Assembly: GCA_965601975.1 (NCBI GenBank)
Contig: OZ271856.1
Coordinates: 1,984,001 to 2,048,000 of the forward strand
Reading direction: 5' to 3'
DNA length: 64,000 nucleotides
Origin: JANQIO01 sp965601975
GTDB lineage: Bacteria; Pseudomonadota; Gammaproteobacteria; Pseudomonadales; Halieaceae
Part shown: positions 53,054 to 62,289 of the stretch, piece by piece
How the letters are laid out: each line of letters begins with the position of its first letter
Position numbering within the stretch: the stretch's first letter is position 1
Translations under genes and position numbers: made by a program
Notes under the pieces: generated by a model
What the model was told of the DNA's origin: nothing
The model's input: only the letters and a program-made list of their open reading frames with translations
Database searches by the model: none

Positions 53054-53084
53054 ACCAAATGGTAAAAAGCACCAAATATTTGGT
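53054..53084. promoter_or_regulatory. PspF upstream activating sequences
   Basis: Two related palindromic sites: ACCAAATGGT (53054-53063) and the perfect 14-base palindrome ACCAAATATTTGGT (53071-53084). They lie roughly 100 to 130 bases upstream of the expected psp start and within the pspF promoter region, which also suits autoregulation. An AT-rich stretch to 53160 could bind IHF. Confidence 0.7.
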
Positions 53085-53159
53085 TATTTACGCCAATTAA
53101 CATGAAAGCTAGAAACTGCTTTAATCATAAAAACGTTATAAAACAGTAAGTTAAAAAGT

Positions 53160-53175
53160 TGGCACGCTTATTGAT
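53160..53175 (+). promoter_or_regulatory. Sigma-54 promoter of the psp operon
   Basis: TGGCACG-CTTA-TTGAT fits the -24/-12 consensus TGGCACG-N4-TTGC(A/T), with one mismatch at the -12 C. It is 35 bases upstream of the first psp ORF and correctly oriented relative to the PspF sites. Confidence 0.85.
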
Positions 53176-53209
53176 ATATAAAACCCGAACCGAATGAAAG
53201 GCGGTGACA

Positions 53210-53452
53210 ATGACCGAAGCCGCCAGCCACATGACACACAAGGACAGGAACATGACGAGCATCGAGGAACGGGTACTGATTTACATCGCACTGGCGGTGG
53301 TCTGTGCTTTCGTGGGCGTTTTCGCGGGCATCGCCGCCGCAGCGCTCACCTTCCTGCAGATCGCCGGCGTCATCGAGGCGCTGTTCTGGTTCGGGGTTCC
53401 CCGGCCGGCTCCCTCGAAGCACCGCCAGCACCGAATCCTGTTCAACAGTTAA
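53210..53452 (+). CDS. Small membrane protein leading the psp operon
   Basis: 80 residues, or 66 if translation starts at ATG 53252 (AGGA 8 bases upstream). One long hydrophobic region (about 22-58) is followed by a basic tail (RPAPSKHRQHR). No family recognised; it is not PspA, B, C or clearly PspG. It lies directly after the sigma-54 promoter and 24 bases before pspA, so it would be induced with the phage-shock genes. Confidence 0.62.
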   Translation: MTEAASHMTHKDRNMTSIEERVLIYIALAVVCAFVGVFAGIAAAALTFLQIAGVIEALFWFGVPRPAPSKHRQHRILFNS

Positions 53453-53476
53453 CTCAGAAACACCAGGAGCGAGACC

Positions 53477-54175
53477 ATGGGCATTTTTTCCCGCATGACG
53501 GACATCATCAACTCCAACATCAATTCCATCCTCGACCAGGCGGAAGATCCCCAAAAGATGATTCGCCTGATCATCCAGGAAATGGAAGACACGCTGGTCG
53601 AGGTGCGCAGCTCCTCGGCCCGGGTGCTGGCCGAGCGCAAGGCCGCCGAGCGACGCCGCAACCAGGTAGCCGACGATGTCGAAGCCTGGGAAGCCAAGGC
53701 CAAGCTGGCTATCAGCAAGGGTCGAGAAGACCTGGCCCGCGCGGCCCTGCAGGAAAAGCAGCTGATCGAGGAAGAGCTCGCCACCGTGGAAGCGGAGCTG
53801 GCGGCGACCGACGAGCACATCAACCAGCTTAACGAGGAAATCGGCCAGCTGCAGCAGAAGCTCACCGATGCCCGCGCCAAGCAGAAGACCCTGGTCATGC
53901 GCAGCAAGACCGTGGAGTCTCGCATCAAGGTCAAGCGCCAGATGCACCGCGAGGCGCTGGACGAGGCCTTTTCCAAGTTCGACCAGTTCGAGCGCCGCAT
54001 GGACAACATGGAGAGCCAGCTCGAAGCCATGGACCTGGGCCGCGAGGTGACTGACCTCGCCACCGAGATCGACGCCCTCGTGGAAGACGAGAAGATCAAC
54101 GAGGAACTGGATCGGCTCAAGCAGGAAATGTCCGGCAAGAAGGCGGAAGAGCCCGCTGCCGCGAGTGCACAGTAA
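53477..54175 (+). CDS. pspA: Phage shock protein A
   Basis: 232 residues, an almost wholly coiled-coil protein of the PspA/IM30 family. It begins MGIFSRMTDIINSNINSILD, the amphipathic membrane-binding helix, and has PQKMIRLIIQEMEDTLVEVR. It inhibits PspF in the resting state and stabilises damaged inner membrane. AGGAG lies 9 bases before the ATG. The tail is Ala/Glu-rich. Confidence 0.96.
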   Translation: MGIFSRMTDIINSNINSILDQAEDPQKMIRLIIQEMEDTLVEVRSSSARVLAERKAAERRRNQVADDVEAWEAKAKLAISKGREDLARAALQEKQLIEEELATVEAELAATDEHINQLNEEIGQLQQKLTDARAKQKTLVMRSKTVESRIKVKRQMHREALDEAFSKFDQFERRMDNMESQLEAMDLGREVTDLATEIDALVEDEKINEELDRLKQEMSGKKAEEPAAASAQ

Positions 54176-54219
54176 GGCGCACGGAAGCAGACAAAAGAAA
54201 TAGTTGGGGGAATCACTGA

Positions 54220-54495
54220 ATGAAATTTTTCGACTTCATGTTTGTGCCGACGATCCTGTTCATCGTCGTGGTGCTGCCGATCTGGATCAGCATGCACTAC
54301 TCGGCGCTGAAGCGCTCCTCGCGCAGCCTCGGTAAGGAAGATCGCGAGGTCGTCGAGCAGATGCTGGAGACGGTCGACAAGCTTGGCGACCGCATCCACA
54401 CCCTGGAAACGCTGCTGGATTCGGACTACCCGGACTGGCGCCAGCAACAGGAACGCCGAGAGCACTACGACGTGGACCGTGACAGGAGTCATTGA
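54220..54495 (+). CDS. pspB: Phage shock protein B
   Basis: 91 residues. One N-terminal membrane helix (about 5-25, containing FVPTILFIVVVLPIWI) is followed by a cytoplasmic coiled coil (EDREVVEQMLETVDKLGDRI). PspB with PspC relays membrane stress to PspA. The stop is 1 base before the pspC ATG. Confidence 0.93.
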   Translation: MKFFDFMFVPTILFIVVVLPIWISMHYSALKRSSRSLGKEDREVVEQMLETVDKLGDRIHTLETLLDSDYPDWRQQQERREHYDVDRDRSH

Positions 54496-54496
54496 G

Positions 54497-55009
54497 ATGA
54501 GAAGGAAGTACAAACGCACACGCCATGGCGGTTTCCGCCGCAAGCACCAGGACTACAGCCGGCGCAAGAAGAACGGCTGGGGCATGGGCCTCTACCGCAA
54601 CACCCGTGACGGCAAGATCGCCGGGGTCTGCGCGGGGCTGGCGGACCACTGGGGCGTCGAGCACTGGGTGGTGCGGCTGCTGGCGATCATCGCCTTCCTG
54701 TTCACCGGCATGCTTGCCTTCTGGGCCTACGTCGCCGGCTGGTGCCTGCTGTCGCCCCGTCGCCGCACCGAGGACTACGAGCGCTGGGACGACCCGGTTG
54801 AAGAATACGAGGAGGTGGTCGAAATGGAATATGACGAGTACCAACACGATTACCGGCCCCGCAAGATGTTTCGCTACGGCGACAGCCCCAGCGTGCGGCT
54901 GAAGCGGGCCCAGGAGCGGCTGGATGCGGCGCTGCAGCGGGTGCAGGACATGGAGTCCTACGTGACCTCGCGCCAGTTCCAGCTGAACAAAAAGATTTCC
55001 GAGCTATAG
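54497..55009 (+). CDS. pspC: Phage shock protein C
   Basis: 170 residues. A basic N-terminal stretch is followed by the PspC domain (LYRNTRDGKIAGVCAGLADHW) and a membrane segment (about 55-82). There is an acidic linker and a C-terminal coiled coil (SVRLKRAQERLDAALQRVQ). It is longer than E. coli PspC because of the added tail. The start at 54497 is fixed by spacing to pspB; a longer frame inside pspB is not used. Confidence 0.92.
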   Translation: MRRKYKRTRHGGFRRKHQDYSRRKKNGWGMGLYRNTRDGKIAGVCAGLADHWGVEHWVVRLLAIIAFLFTGMLAFWAYVAGWCLLSPRRRTEDYERWDDPVEEYEEVVEMEYDEYQHDYRPRKMFRYGDSPSVRLKRAQERLDAALQRVQDMESYVTSRQFQLNKKISEL

Positions 55010-55080
55010 AACGCCAGGTCCAAGGCTTTAGAGCTCCTTTTCGAAGACTCACGATTCCCCTGTAAGAGCTTCGAACCTCA

Positions 55081-55111
55081 GCCCCCGGTGTGCACCACCG
55101 GGGGCTTTTTT
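55081..55111 (+). terminator. Rho-independent terminator of the psp operon
   Basis: Perfect 10-bp stem GCCCCCGGTG-tgcac-CACCGGGGGC (55081-55105) followed by TTTTTT, 72 bases after the pspC stop. Confidence 0.95.
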
Positions 55112-55177
55112 ATGTCCGCGGGAACTCCCTGATCCGCGTCGGGTCCACCCATACTCAGGGGCAGGGATGCAGACGCG

Positions 55178-55804
55178 GTGCTGGCGGACCCTCATTTCTT
55201 CGCGGACGACACGCCACGGTTTCAGCACCGCGCGGTTGGCTGGGCGTTGCTGCTGTCCCTGTTGCTGCACGCCCTGCTGGTGCTGTACCTGGATGTGAAT
55301 CTGGAGTGGGGCGGCAGAGACGCACCTGCTGCTACTTCCTTCTCGACCCTTGAGCTGCGTTTTCGTACGCCGTCGGCCGTCGATCCGCCGCCCACCGTCG
55401 AGCCAGTAGCCGCACCGGCCACAACAACTCTCGCGCCGGTCACGGAAGTCGAGCCGGTCCCCCCACAGACCAAAACGCCAGAACAGTCACTCCCCAAGAT
55501 GTTGCGCCCGGGCCTGATTCTCGACCTGCAAGACGTCTTGCCGAACGTACCCGAGCCAGGTGCGCCCGAAGCAATCACTGACAACGGTGCGACGGTGATG
55601 AATTCCGAGCTGTTCACCCTGTTGCAAGACGCCGAACGGCGCAGCGGCTACGTGCCCGGCGCCGAGGGTGGCAACGCGGTGGAATTCCAGGGCGGTGCCT
55701 GGGTGGATTTTGTTCGCGACGGCGATCGCTGCTTCCGGGTGGTGCGGGCAGACCCGCTGGAGCCGGGCAGCCACGACGTGTGGTACCGCGTTTCCTGTCG
55801 CTGA
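55178..55804 (+). CDS. TonB-like single-pass protein, unknown function
   Basis: 208 residues with a GTG start. A cytoplasmic N-terminus leads to one membrane helix (about 21-40, LLLSLLLHALLVLYLDV), a Pro/Thr-rich periplasmic linker (about 64-100) and a small C-terminal domain with VEFQGGAWVDFVRDGDRCFRV and YRVSCR (two Cys, possibly a disulfide). The architecture is like TonB or other energy-coupling or linker proteins, but no TonB C-terminal signature is visible. Preceded by the psp terminator. Confidence 0.68.
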   Translation: MLADPHFFADDTPRFQHRAVGWALLLSLLLHALLVLYLDVNLEWGGRDAPAATSFSTLELRFRTPSAVDPPPTVEPVAAPATTTLAPVTEVEPVPPQTKTPEQSLPKMLRPGLILDLQDVLPNVPEPGAPEAITDNGATVMNSELFTLLQDAERRSGYVPGAEGGNAVEFQGGAWVDFVRDGDRCFRVVRADPLEPGSHDVWYRVSCR

Positions 55805-55847
55805 ATTACGCTACACTGGGTGTCATAAATATAAGCTGGCATGACCC

Positions 55848-57248
55848 ATGAGCCGATTATCCCTGCTGGACCTGGCATTTTTCCTGACCGAGTCCGAACA
55901 GAGCCCCAAGCACGTCGCCGGGCTGCAGATCTTCAAGAAGCCCGCCAACGCCTCCGCGAAGTGGGTGCACAATCTTGCCGAGGAGTTCGCCCGGCACGAC
56001 ACGCCGGTGCCGCCCTTCAACCGTGTCATCGATTTCAAGGCTCTGGGCGGGCCCCGCTGGCGGGAGGCGGAAGATTTCGCCATCGAGGACCACCTGTTTT
56101 ATCACAACCCGGAATCCACCCTCAGCGAGCGGGACCTGTATGCCTACGCCTCCAGCCTGCATGAACCGCTGATGGATCGGGCCAAGCCGATGTGGGAGTT
56201 CCATATCATCGACCGGGTCGCGGACGGTCGCTTCGCAATTTATTCCAAGATGCATCACGCCTATGCCGACGGCGTCACCATGTCGCGCTGGGGCGTCGAG
56301 GCGCTCAGCACCAGTGCCCGCGCTCGCGGCTTGAAGGCGATCTGGGACCGCAAGGAAGAACGCAGGGACCGGGAAGAGGCCAGCTCCCGCCGGGCGCTGT
56401 TCGGGCGCATCCTGCGGGGCATCCAGGACTGGCGCAAGATCCTCACTGGGACCACCAAGCTCACCACGCAGCTGGCGCTGGAGCAGGTCGGCCTGACCCG
56501 CAACGCGGTGGCGCTGCCGTTCAAGGCCAGGGAGGAGACCCCGCTGACTGGCGAGGTGACCGCGGGCCGGCAGTTTTCAACAGCGCACGTGCCCATGGAC
56601 CGGATCAAGCGCATTCGGGCCATGACCCGCTGCACCCTGAACCATATCGCGCTCACCTGCATCGACGGCGCCCTCCGCCGCTACCTGGCCGACAACGACA
56701 TCGAACTGGAGCGCCCCCTCAGTATCCAGATGCCGGTCAACCTGCGCGACGAGAACGACAAGGTCAGCGGTAACAAGATCGGCATCGTGCTGGTGGACCT
56801 GGCCCCCAGTACCAGCGACCCGTACACGCGGCTGCGCGAGATCGGTTTCACCCTGCGCAGCGTGCGCAACCAGATCGACGGCGTCCCGTCCATCGCCGTG
56901 GCCCAGTACACCGCGGTGCTGGCGGTGCTGATCGAATTGATCCAGCTGGTGAAGCTGGACCGGTTGCTGCCGGCGATCGCCGACACCCTGGTGTCCAACG
57001 TGCCGGGCCCCAGCAAGCCGCTGTACCTGAAGGGTGCGAAGCTGGAGCAGTCGCTGCCCATCAGTACCCTGCCGCCCGGCAACCAGCTCAACATCACCCT
57101 GTACAGCTACTCCGGCACCCTGCATTTCGGGCTGGTGGCCACCGACCAGATGCCGGGGCTGGAAGACCTGTCCCGCTATATCGAAGAGGCCTTCGTCGAA
57201 CTGGAGCAGGCGGTGTTCGAACCCGCCATTGCCGAGTGGAGAAAATGA
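55848..57248 (+). CDS. Wax ester synthase / diacylglycerol acyltransferase
   Basis: 466 residues of the bifunctional WS/DGAT family. The catalytic HHxxxDG motif is MHHAYADGVT (His136, His137, Asp141). Further family segments are PLSIQMPVNLRDENDK, NKIGIVLVDLAP and the C-terminal VSNVPGPSKPLYLKGAKL. It esterifies fatty alcohols or diacylglycerol with acyl-CoA to make storage lipids. The next gene's ATG overlaps its stop by 4 bases. Confidence 0.95.
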   Translation: MSRLSLLDLAFFLTESEQSPKHVAGLQIFKKPANASAKWVHNLAEEFARHDTPVPPFNRVIDFKALGGPRWREAEDFAIEDHLFYHNPESTLSERDLYAYASSLHEPLMDRAKPMWEFHIIDRVADGRFAIYSKMHHAYADGVTMSRWGVEALSTSARARGLKAIWDRKEERRDREEASSRRALFGRILRGIQDWRKILTGTTKLTTQLALEQVGLTRNAVALPFKAREETPLTGEVTAGRQFSTAHVPMDRIKRIRAMTRCTLNHIALTCIDGALRRYLADNDIELERPLSIQMPVNLRDENDKVSGNKIGIVLVDLAPSTSDPYTRLREIGFTLRSVRNQIDGVPSIAVAQYTAVLAVLIELIQLVKLDRLLPAIADTLVSNVPGPSKPLYLKGAKLEQSLPISTLPPGNQLNITLYSYSGTLHFGLVATDQMPGLEDLSRYIEEAFVELEQAVFEPAIAEWRK

Positions 57249-58204
57249 TGGTGCAGAAATCTGGTTTTGCCGCAGCCCTGCTGATCGCGGCCGGCGCCGC
57301 CGCCCACGATGTGCCCCCGGTGCCGGAGGTGCTGCCCATGGACGAGGTCAAGAAAGCCTTCCAGTGGGACGCCGACAAGGCGGAGGTGAAGGTCGAGGAA
57401 ATCGAGAAGGGCTTCTACGTGCTGTTCGGGCTGGGCGGCAATATCGCAGTGTCCTCCGGTGACGACGGGGTGCTGCTGGTGGACGACCAGATACCGGAGA
57501 TGATCCCCAAGCTGAAAAAGGCGATGCGCAAGCAGGGCGACCGGCAGGTGGACTTCGTGATCAACACCCACTGGCACTTCGATCATGCTGACGGAAACAT
57601 GGTGCTGGGCAAGGAGGACAACACCTGGCTCGTCTCCCACAGCACCTCGCGGCGCATGATGCTGAGGGCCAATGTGGTCAACCTGGTGGGCATTGCCGGC
57701 CTGCAGGAGGCTTACCCGCCGCACGCCCTGCCGGATATCACCTTCGACGACCACATGCAGTTCTACATCAACGGCGAGCGGGTCGACCTGATGCATTTCG
57801 GGCCGGCCCACACTACCGGGGATACCGTGGTGTTCTTCCGCGGGCGCAATGCCGTCCACATGGGCGATATCTTCAATATGTCGGGCTATCCGTTCATCGA
57901 CGCCGGCAATGGCGGCACCCTGGACGGCGTGCTGCACACCTGCCAATCCGTGCTGGAGCAGATCGACGCGGATACGGTGGTGATTCCGGGCCACGGTCCG
58001 CTGGGGACCTATACGGACTTCAAGAACTACGTCTACATGCTGGAAGTAGTGCAGGGTGAGCTCAGCGCCATGATTGCCGACGGCAAGAGTCTCGAGGAAA
58101 TTCTCGCGGCGAACATCACCGCGACCTGGGACGAGAAGATGGGCGATCCCACGATGTTCATCAACCGGGCTTACGTGAGTGCCACCACTCGCTATCGCGA
58201 GTAG
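57245..58204 (+). CDS. Exported MBL-fold metallo-hydrolase
   Basis: 319 residues. An N-terminal signal peptide (about 1-20) is followed by the metal motif NTHWHFDHADGN (His109, His111, Asp113, His114). Later ligands lie in HFGPAHTTGDTVVFF and IPGHGPLG. The fold resembles periplasmic beta-lactamase-like hydrolases of unknown substrate. It is coupled to the WS/DGAT gene by ATGA. A second ATG 3 bases on is equally possible. Confidence 0.9.
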   Translation: MMVQKSGFAAALLIAAGAAAHDVPPVPEVLPMDEVKKAFQWDADKAEVKVEEIEKGFYVLFGLGGNIAVSSGDDGVLLVDDQIPEMIPKLKKAMRKQGDRQVDFVINTHWHFDHADGNMVLGKEDNTWLVSHSTSRRMMLRANVVNLVGIAGLQEAYPPHALPDITFDDHMQFYINGERVDLMHFGPAHTTGDTVVFFRGRNAVHMGDIFNMSGYPFIDAGNGGTLDGVLHTCQSVLEQIDADTVVIPGHGPLGTYTDFKNYVYMLEVVQGELSAMIADGKSLEEILAANITATWDEKMGDPTMFINRAYVSATTRYRE

Positions 58205-58227
58205 TCAAAGAAGAGGGCGTTGGGGGC

Positions 58228-58512
58228 TTACTTGGTTTCCCAGGAAACCGTCTTGGGCTCGTCGTCTTTACCGGGGTACCAGACGTCCGACTGCTTGACG
58301 CAGTAGGACCAGGCGTTTTCCACGGCGCCGGGGGCGACCATCAGCTGGCGATTATTGAACATGGCGTTGTCGGCCATGCACTTGCTGTGTGCCTGGTCTT
58401 CTTTGGCGCTGTTGAAGTGGTTCAGGTACGCCTGCGGCATCGGCGTGGATGCGCAACCCGCCAGGGTGGCGAGCGCTGCACATGCGATGAGCTTTTGAAT
58501 GTGGCGGTTCAT
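58228..58512 (-). CDS. Small lipoprotein, unknown function
   Basis: 94 residues from ATG 58512. The lipobox LAGC gives a lipidated Cys near residue 20. The mature part contains two further Cys (KCMADNAMF, YCVKQSDVW). No family recognised. It is convergent with the MBL-fold gene, 23 bases away. Confidence 0.68.
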   Translation of the reverse strand: MNRHIQKLIACAALATLAGCASTPMPQAYLNHFNSAKEDQAHSKCMADNAMFNNRQLMVAPGAVENAWSYCVKQSDVWYPGKDDEPKTVSWETK

Positions 58513-58635
58513 GTGAAGGAATGTAGTCAAAAAGCCCCAACCGCCATAGGGACAAATCCCGCAAAAATGCGAGAAAAATTAACAAACCTGGTTGTTTTGT
58601 GATGCGAGTCACGGGATTACAGTACAAAAAATGTA

Positions 58636-60879
58636 CTACTCCCCGGGACGGTAGCGCCGGGTGGCTCGCGCCTCCACATCCTCGCGGTAAAAAGCCACGT
58701 CCTTGAACTCGCGATTGACGTAGGCCTCGGCCTGGTCGAAGAAGTGAGGAGAAGCCGGGTCGCTGCTCTGGCCTCCGGCGAGCAGGCTCTTCGCCCGCAG
58801 CCGGTCCCCAAATTCCACCACCGCCACAAAGCTGTTGCCACGGTACCCGTAGAGGCGCCGGGTATTGTCGGCGGCCCTCGCACCGAAGGCGGCCAGCGCC
58901 CCCCAGCGGCCCGAAGCCATGCCCACCGGCAGGCTCGGTTGGTCGTCGTCGAACGCAAGATTGATGTCGCCGCTGAGGCGCTGGAACCGGTTCACCTCGC
59001 CCCACGGGGTTTGCCAGCGGCCAAAATCCGCTTCCAGCCGGGCAACGGTATCCGACAGCAGGGTCAGGCGTTGAACGGCATCCAGGGCCGTGGCGCTGGC
59101 CTCGATCCACTGCATGCGGCTCATGCCTTCGGGTTTCTGTTTGAGCAGTGCCAGTCCATAGAAGTGGCCAACGCTCATCGCCACGGAGTCCGCGGACACC
59201 GTGCGGTCCCAGTCTTGTAGCGTCTCGATCACCTCACCCAGGCTCGTGAAGTCCTCACCGGCCGTCTCCCAGGCCCTGACGAGGTCCGGCACCAGCACAT
59301 CGAAGGCGGGCAGGGCGGGGTGGTAGGCCAGCGCGATGAGCTCATCCAGGTTCAGCTTGTCATCGCCGCCGCGGGCGATATCCCCCAGCAGCCGTGCGGC
59401 GTGCACCCCGCGGAAGTTCTCCGGGTCCGGCGCCATGTAGGCCGGGTAGTCAGACGGTTTCGGGCTGTCCGGTCCGGCGGCGGTAAAGGGTGTGGAGTTG
59501 CAGTTCTGCAGCCAGCCCCCATCGGGATTGACCAGGTGCACGGTCTCCTCGACCGTATGCAGGCCCTGCCAGTCGGTCGCCGGGTTGTTGCCGTCCAGCG
59601 GTTTGGAGTAGTCGAACTGCGGGTTGCGGCGGGGCATGAAGTTGCCGTGGAAATAGGCGATGTTACCGCTGGAGTCCGCAAACACCGTGTTGTTGGAGGA
59701 GTTGGTGCGAATGTCCATCATCTCCAGGAAGCTGTCCAGGTCGCTCTGTTTGGTGCGCAGCCAGGACTGGCGCAGGGCATTGACCGGGTCCCAGTTGATT
59801 TTGGTGGCCACCCAGCGGCCGTCGGTACTGTGGGTCACCGGGCCATGGTGGGAGCGGAACTTGCGGAAAGTTCTCTCCTTCATGTCATTGCCGTCGCGGT
59901 AGCGCAGGCTCACTTCCGAGGCGCTCACGGGCCGGACCCGGTCACCGTGTCGATAGACCGGCTGCCCGTTGTTGTTGGCCACCTCCACCGCGTACTCATC
60001 CATGAAATCCGCGTAGGTGGAGTTGTGCATCCAGCCGGTGTGCTCGTTGAACCCCTGGTAGATGAAGAATTGCCCCCAGGTGATGGCACCGTAGGCATTC
60101 AGCCCCTCTTCGCTGACCATGTGGTACTCGCCGCGAAAGTAGAAGGAGGTGTGTGGGTTGATCAGCAGCAGGGCGTTGCCCGTTTCGCTCAGTTTGGGAG
60201 CGATGGCGATGCCGTTGGAACCTGCCGGTTCCGCCGGCCCAGGCGTCGGTCGGCCCGCGGGTGCTTGAGCTGGCGGCAGGCCGGCGCCGATCTGCTCCAG
60301 GTCGCGGCTGTAAAAGGCCTCGATGCCCGCCAGCGGAACCTGCTCGATGTCCCCGCCGATGGAGCCCTCGAAGAAATACATGGGCATCCAGGGCTCGAAG
60401 CGCGTCAGCAGTTTCGGGGTCACCTCCGGGTGGGTGCGCAGGTAGTAATTGAGGCCGTCGGCGAACGCGATGCAGAGGGTCTTGAGCCAGTCCGGCGCGC
60501 TGGCATAGGCCTGCCTGGCCTCGATATCGGTCATGTACAGCCGTGCCCGCAGGTCGCTGTACAGCGCCGCCTCGCCCTCGACTTCCGCGAGGCGCCCGAT
60601 GGCCCAGGTGTAATTACGCTCGATGCGCGGGAAGTCGTCCTCCGCCTGGGCGTAGAGCAGGCCGAATACCGCGTCGGCATCGGTCTTGCCGTAGACATGG
60701 GCGACCCCGAAATCGTCGCGGATGATCTGCACATTGTCCGCGCGCGCCTGCTGGCGTGCGTGCTCGGCGATCTGCAGCGGACTCAGCGGGGTGGCGGGTG
60801 CCGTGTCGGCCGGGGGCGGCGGGGATTGTTCCGTGCACGCCGCCAGCAGCAGCACGCAAACCGCGCCGAGCAGTTTCAT
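58636..60879 (-). CDS. Penicillin acylase family (N-terminal nucleophile) lipoprotein
   Basis: 747 residues from ATG 60879. It starts MKLLGAVCVLLLAAC, a lipoprotein signal. An alpha-chain region is followed by a presumed autocleavage point before the nucleophile Ser in AGSNGIAIAPKLS, close to the family SNxW/SNxx motif. NPHTSFYFRGEYHMVSEEG and the C-terminal YVNREFKDVAFYRED fit acylases of the PvdQ, HacB and aculeacin group. It cleaves amide bonds; an acyl-homoserine lactone or lipopeptide substrate is possible but not shown. Confidence 0.9.
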   Translation of the reverse strand: MKLLGAVCVLLLAACTEQSPPPPADTAPATPLSPLQIAEHARQQARADNVQIIRDDFGVAHVYGKTDADAVFGLLYAQAEDDFPRIERNYTWAIGRLAEVEGEAALYSDLRARLYMTDIEARQAYASAPDWLKTLCIAFADGLNYYLRTHPEVTPKLLTRFEPWMPMYFFEGSIGGDIEQVPLAGIEAFYSRDLEQIGAGLPPAQAPAGRPTPGPAEPAGSNGIAIAPKLSETGNALLLINPHTSFYFRGEYHMVSEEGLNAYGAITWGQFFIYQGFNEHTGWMHNSTYADFMDEYAVEVANNNGQPVYRHGDRVRPVSASEVSLRYRDGNDMKERTFRKFRSHHGPVTHSTDGRWVATKINWDPVNALRQSWLRTKQSDLDSFLEMMDIRTNSSNNTVFADSSGNIAYFHGNFMPRRNPQFDYSKPLDGNNPATDWQGLHTVEETVHLVNPDGGWLQNCNSTPFTAAGPDSPKPSDYPAYMAPDPENFRGVHAARLLGDIARGGDDKLNLDELIALAYHPALPAFDVLVPDLVRAWETAGEDFTSLGEVIETLQDWDRTVSADSVAMSVGHFYGLALLKQKPEGMSRMQWIEASATALDAVQRLTLLSDTVARLEADFGRWQTPWGEVNRFQRLSGDINLAFDDDQPSLPVGMASGRWGALAAFGARAADNTRRLYGYRGNSFVAVVEFGDRLRAKSLLAGGQSSDPASPHFFDQAEAYVNREFKDVAFYREDVEARATRRYRPGE

Positions 60880-60911
60880 CGGACGAAAGAAGTGACTGAT
60901 GTGTGGCCGGC

Positions 60912-61334
60912 TCAGCCGACGGCCTTGCGCCGTGAATACTCCATCAGGGCCCACAGCACGTTACTGCTGCTGACCTGGCCCACCAGGCGGCCTTCCGTGA
61001 TCACCGGGCGGCGGCGCTGGCGCGTCTTCAACATGTCCTGGGCCACTTCCACGATGCCGTCGCCGGGGCCGCAGCTGATGACATTGGGCTGCATGACCTC
61101 CTTCACCAGGAAGTGCTCGGCGTCACCGTCGTTGTAGATGGTGTTGAGGATGGCTTCCAGGCACTCGATCTCCGACAGAATGCCCACCACGCAGCCAGCA
61201 TCGTCCGTCACCGTCAACCCGGTCAGCTTGTACTCCACAATCAGCTCCACCGCCTGCACGATATTGGCGTTCTGGTTGATGGTCAGCGGGTTCTTGCGCA
61301 TGCAGTCCGCGATGGTAGTGGGTCGGTTCGGCAT
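60912..61334 (-). CDS. CBS-domain protein
   Basis: 140 residues consisting of two CBS motifs (about 5-60 and 75-135): TIADCMRKNPLTINQNANI, GLTVTDDAGCVVGILSE and RPVITEGRLVGQVSSSNVL. CBS pairs bind adenosyl ligands and act as energy or redox sensors. No partner domain is fused. It is 32 bases upstream of the acylase gene on the same strand. Confidence 0.9.
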   Translation of the reverse strand: MPNRPTTIADCMRKNPLTINQNANIVQAVELIVEYKLTGLTVTDDAGCVVGILSEIECLEAILNTIYNDGDAEHFLVKEVMQPNVISCGPGDGIVEVAQDMLKTRQRRRPVITEGRLVGQVSSSNVLWALMEYSRRKAVG

Positions 61335-61383
61335 CTGTTCTCTCCTCAGGATGCGGCGATGGCTAGCTCGCCACGATTATCGA

Positions 61384-62289
61384 CTAGGCACCTCCGGCAA
61401 TCCAGTCGACCACGGTCTGGGCCCAGCGTGGGCCGTCGCTGTTTTGTACGAAGTGTCCCCCGCTGAGGGTCACATGGGGCTGGCCCCGGGTGCCGGGCAC
61501 CCGCTCCTGGAAGATCTTGTAGCCCTCGCCCAGGATCGGGTCGCCGTCCGAGAAGCACATCAGCGCCGGTTTCTCCCAGGCCTCCAGGACCTTCCAGGCG
61601 GCGAGATTCGCCTCGCGGGCGGGGTCGTCGGGGCTGATCGGCACCAGCGTGGGGAACTGCCGGGCGCCGGCCTTGTACTCATCCGACGGGAAGGGAGCCC
61701 GGAAGGCATCCAGTTCCGCCTCCGTCAGGCCGCCGTTGCCCAGTTCGTTGCAGATCATGCCGATGTCGAACTCCGGGTCCTCCTGGCTGAACTGGCGCCA
61801 GGCCATAAAGGCGTCGTTGATCGGTGTATCGCCCACCGGCAGCCCGGTATTCGCCAGCGAGAAGCGGGCGAACCGGTCCGGGTTCTCAGCCAGCAGCCGC
61901 AGCCCGATCAGCCCGCCCCAGTCCTGGCCGAGGAAGGTGACGCCGGAGACATCCATGGCCAGGAACCAGTCGGTCACCCAGTCGACGTGGGACTGGTAGC
62001 TGTAGTCGCTGCGTTCGGTCGGTTTGTCGGAGCGTCCGAAGCCGATCAGGTCCGGCGCCAGCACCCGCATGCCGGCTGCCGCGAACACCGGGATCATCTT
62101 CCGGTACAGGTAGCACCAGCTCGGCTCGCCATGCATGCACAGCACCACCGGCCCGTCGGCGGGCCCCTCATCGAGGTAGTGCAGACGCAGGGTCCCCAGG
62201 GCCGAATCCCGGAGTTCATGGTAGTGGGGTTCGAAATCGTAGTCGGGCAGGCCGCTGAACTGATCGTCGGGGGTGCGCAGTACGCTCAT
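61384..62289 (-). CDS. Haloalkane dehalogenase (HLD-I type alpha/beta hydrolase)
   Basis: 301 residues from ATG 62289. The nucleophile Asp123 lies in FLGQDWGGLIGLR, the halide-binding Trp124 beside it, and HGEPSWCYLYRKMIP gives the oxyanion region. The catalytic acid is in CFSDGDPILG and the base in GGHFVQ (His279). This is the DhlA/DhmA-type arrangement, hydrolysing carbon-halogen bonds to alcohols. An in-frame upstream extension to 62358 is not needed. Actual halide substrate unknown; a related epoxide or ester hydrolase is less likely. Confidence 0.88.
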   Translation of the reverse strand: MSVLRTPDDQFSGLPDYDFEPHYHELRDSALGTLRLHYLDEGPADGPVVLCMHGEPSWCYLYRKMIPVFAAAGMRVLAPDLIGFGRSDKPTERSDYSYQSHVDWVTDWFLAMDVSGVTFLGQDWGGLIGLRLLAENPDRFARFSLANTGLPVGDTPINDAFMAWRQFSQEDPEFDIGMICNELGNGGLTEAELDAFRAPFPSDEYKAGARQFPTLVPISPDDPAREANLAAWKVLEAWEKPALMCFSDGDPILGEGYKIFQERVPGTRGQPHVTLSGGHFVQNSDGPRWAQTVVDWIAGGA

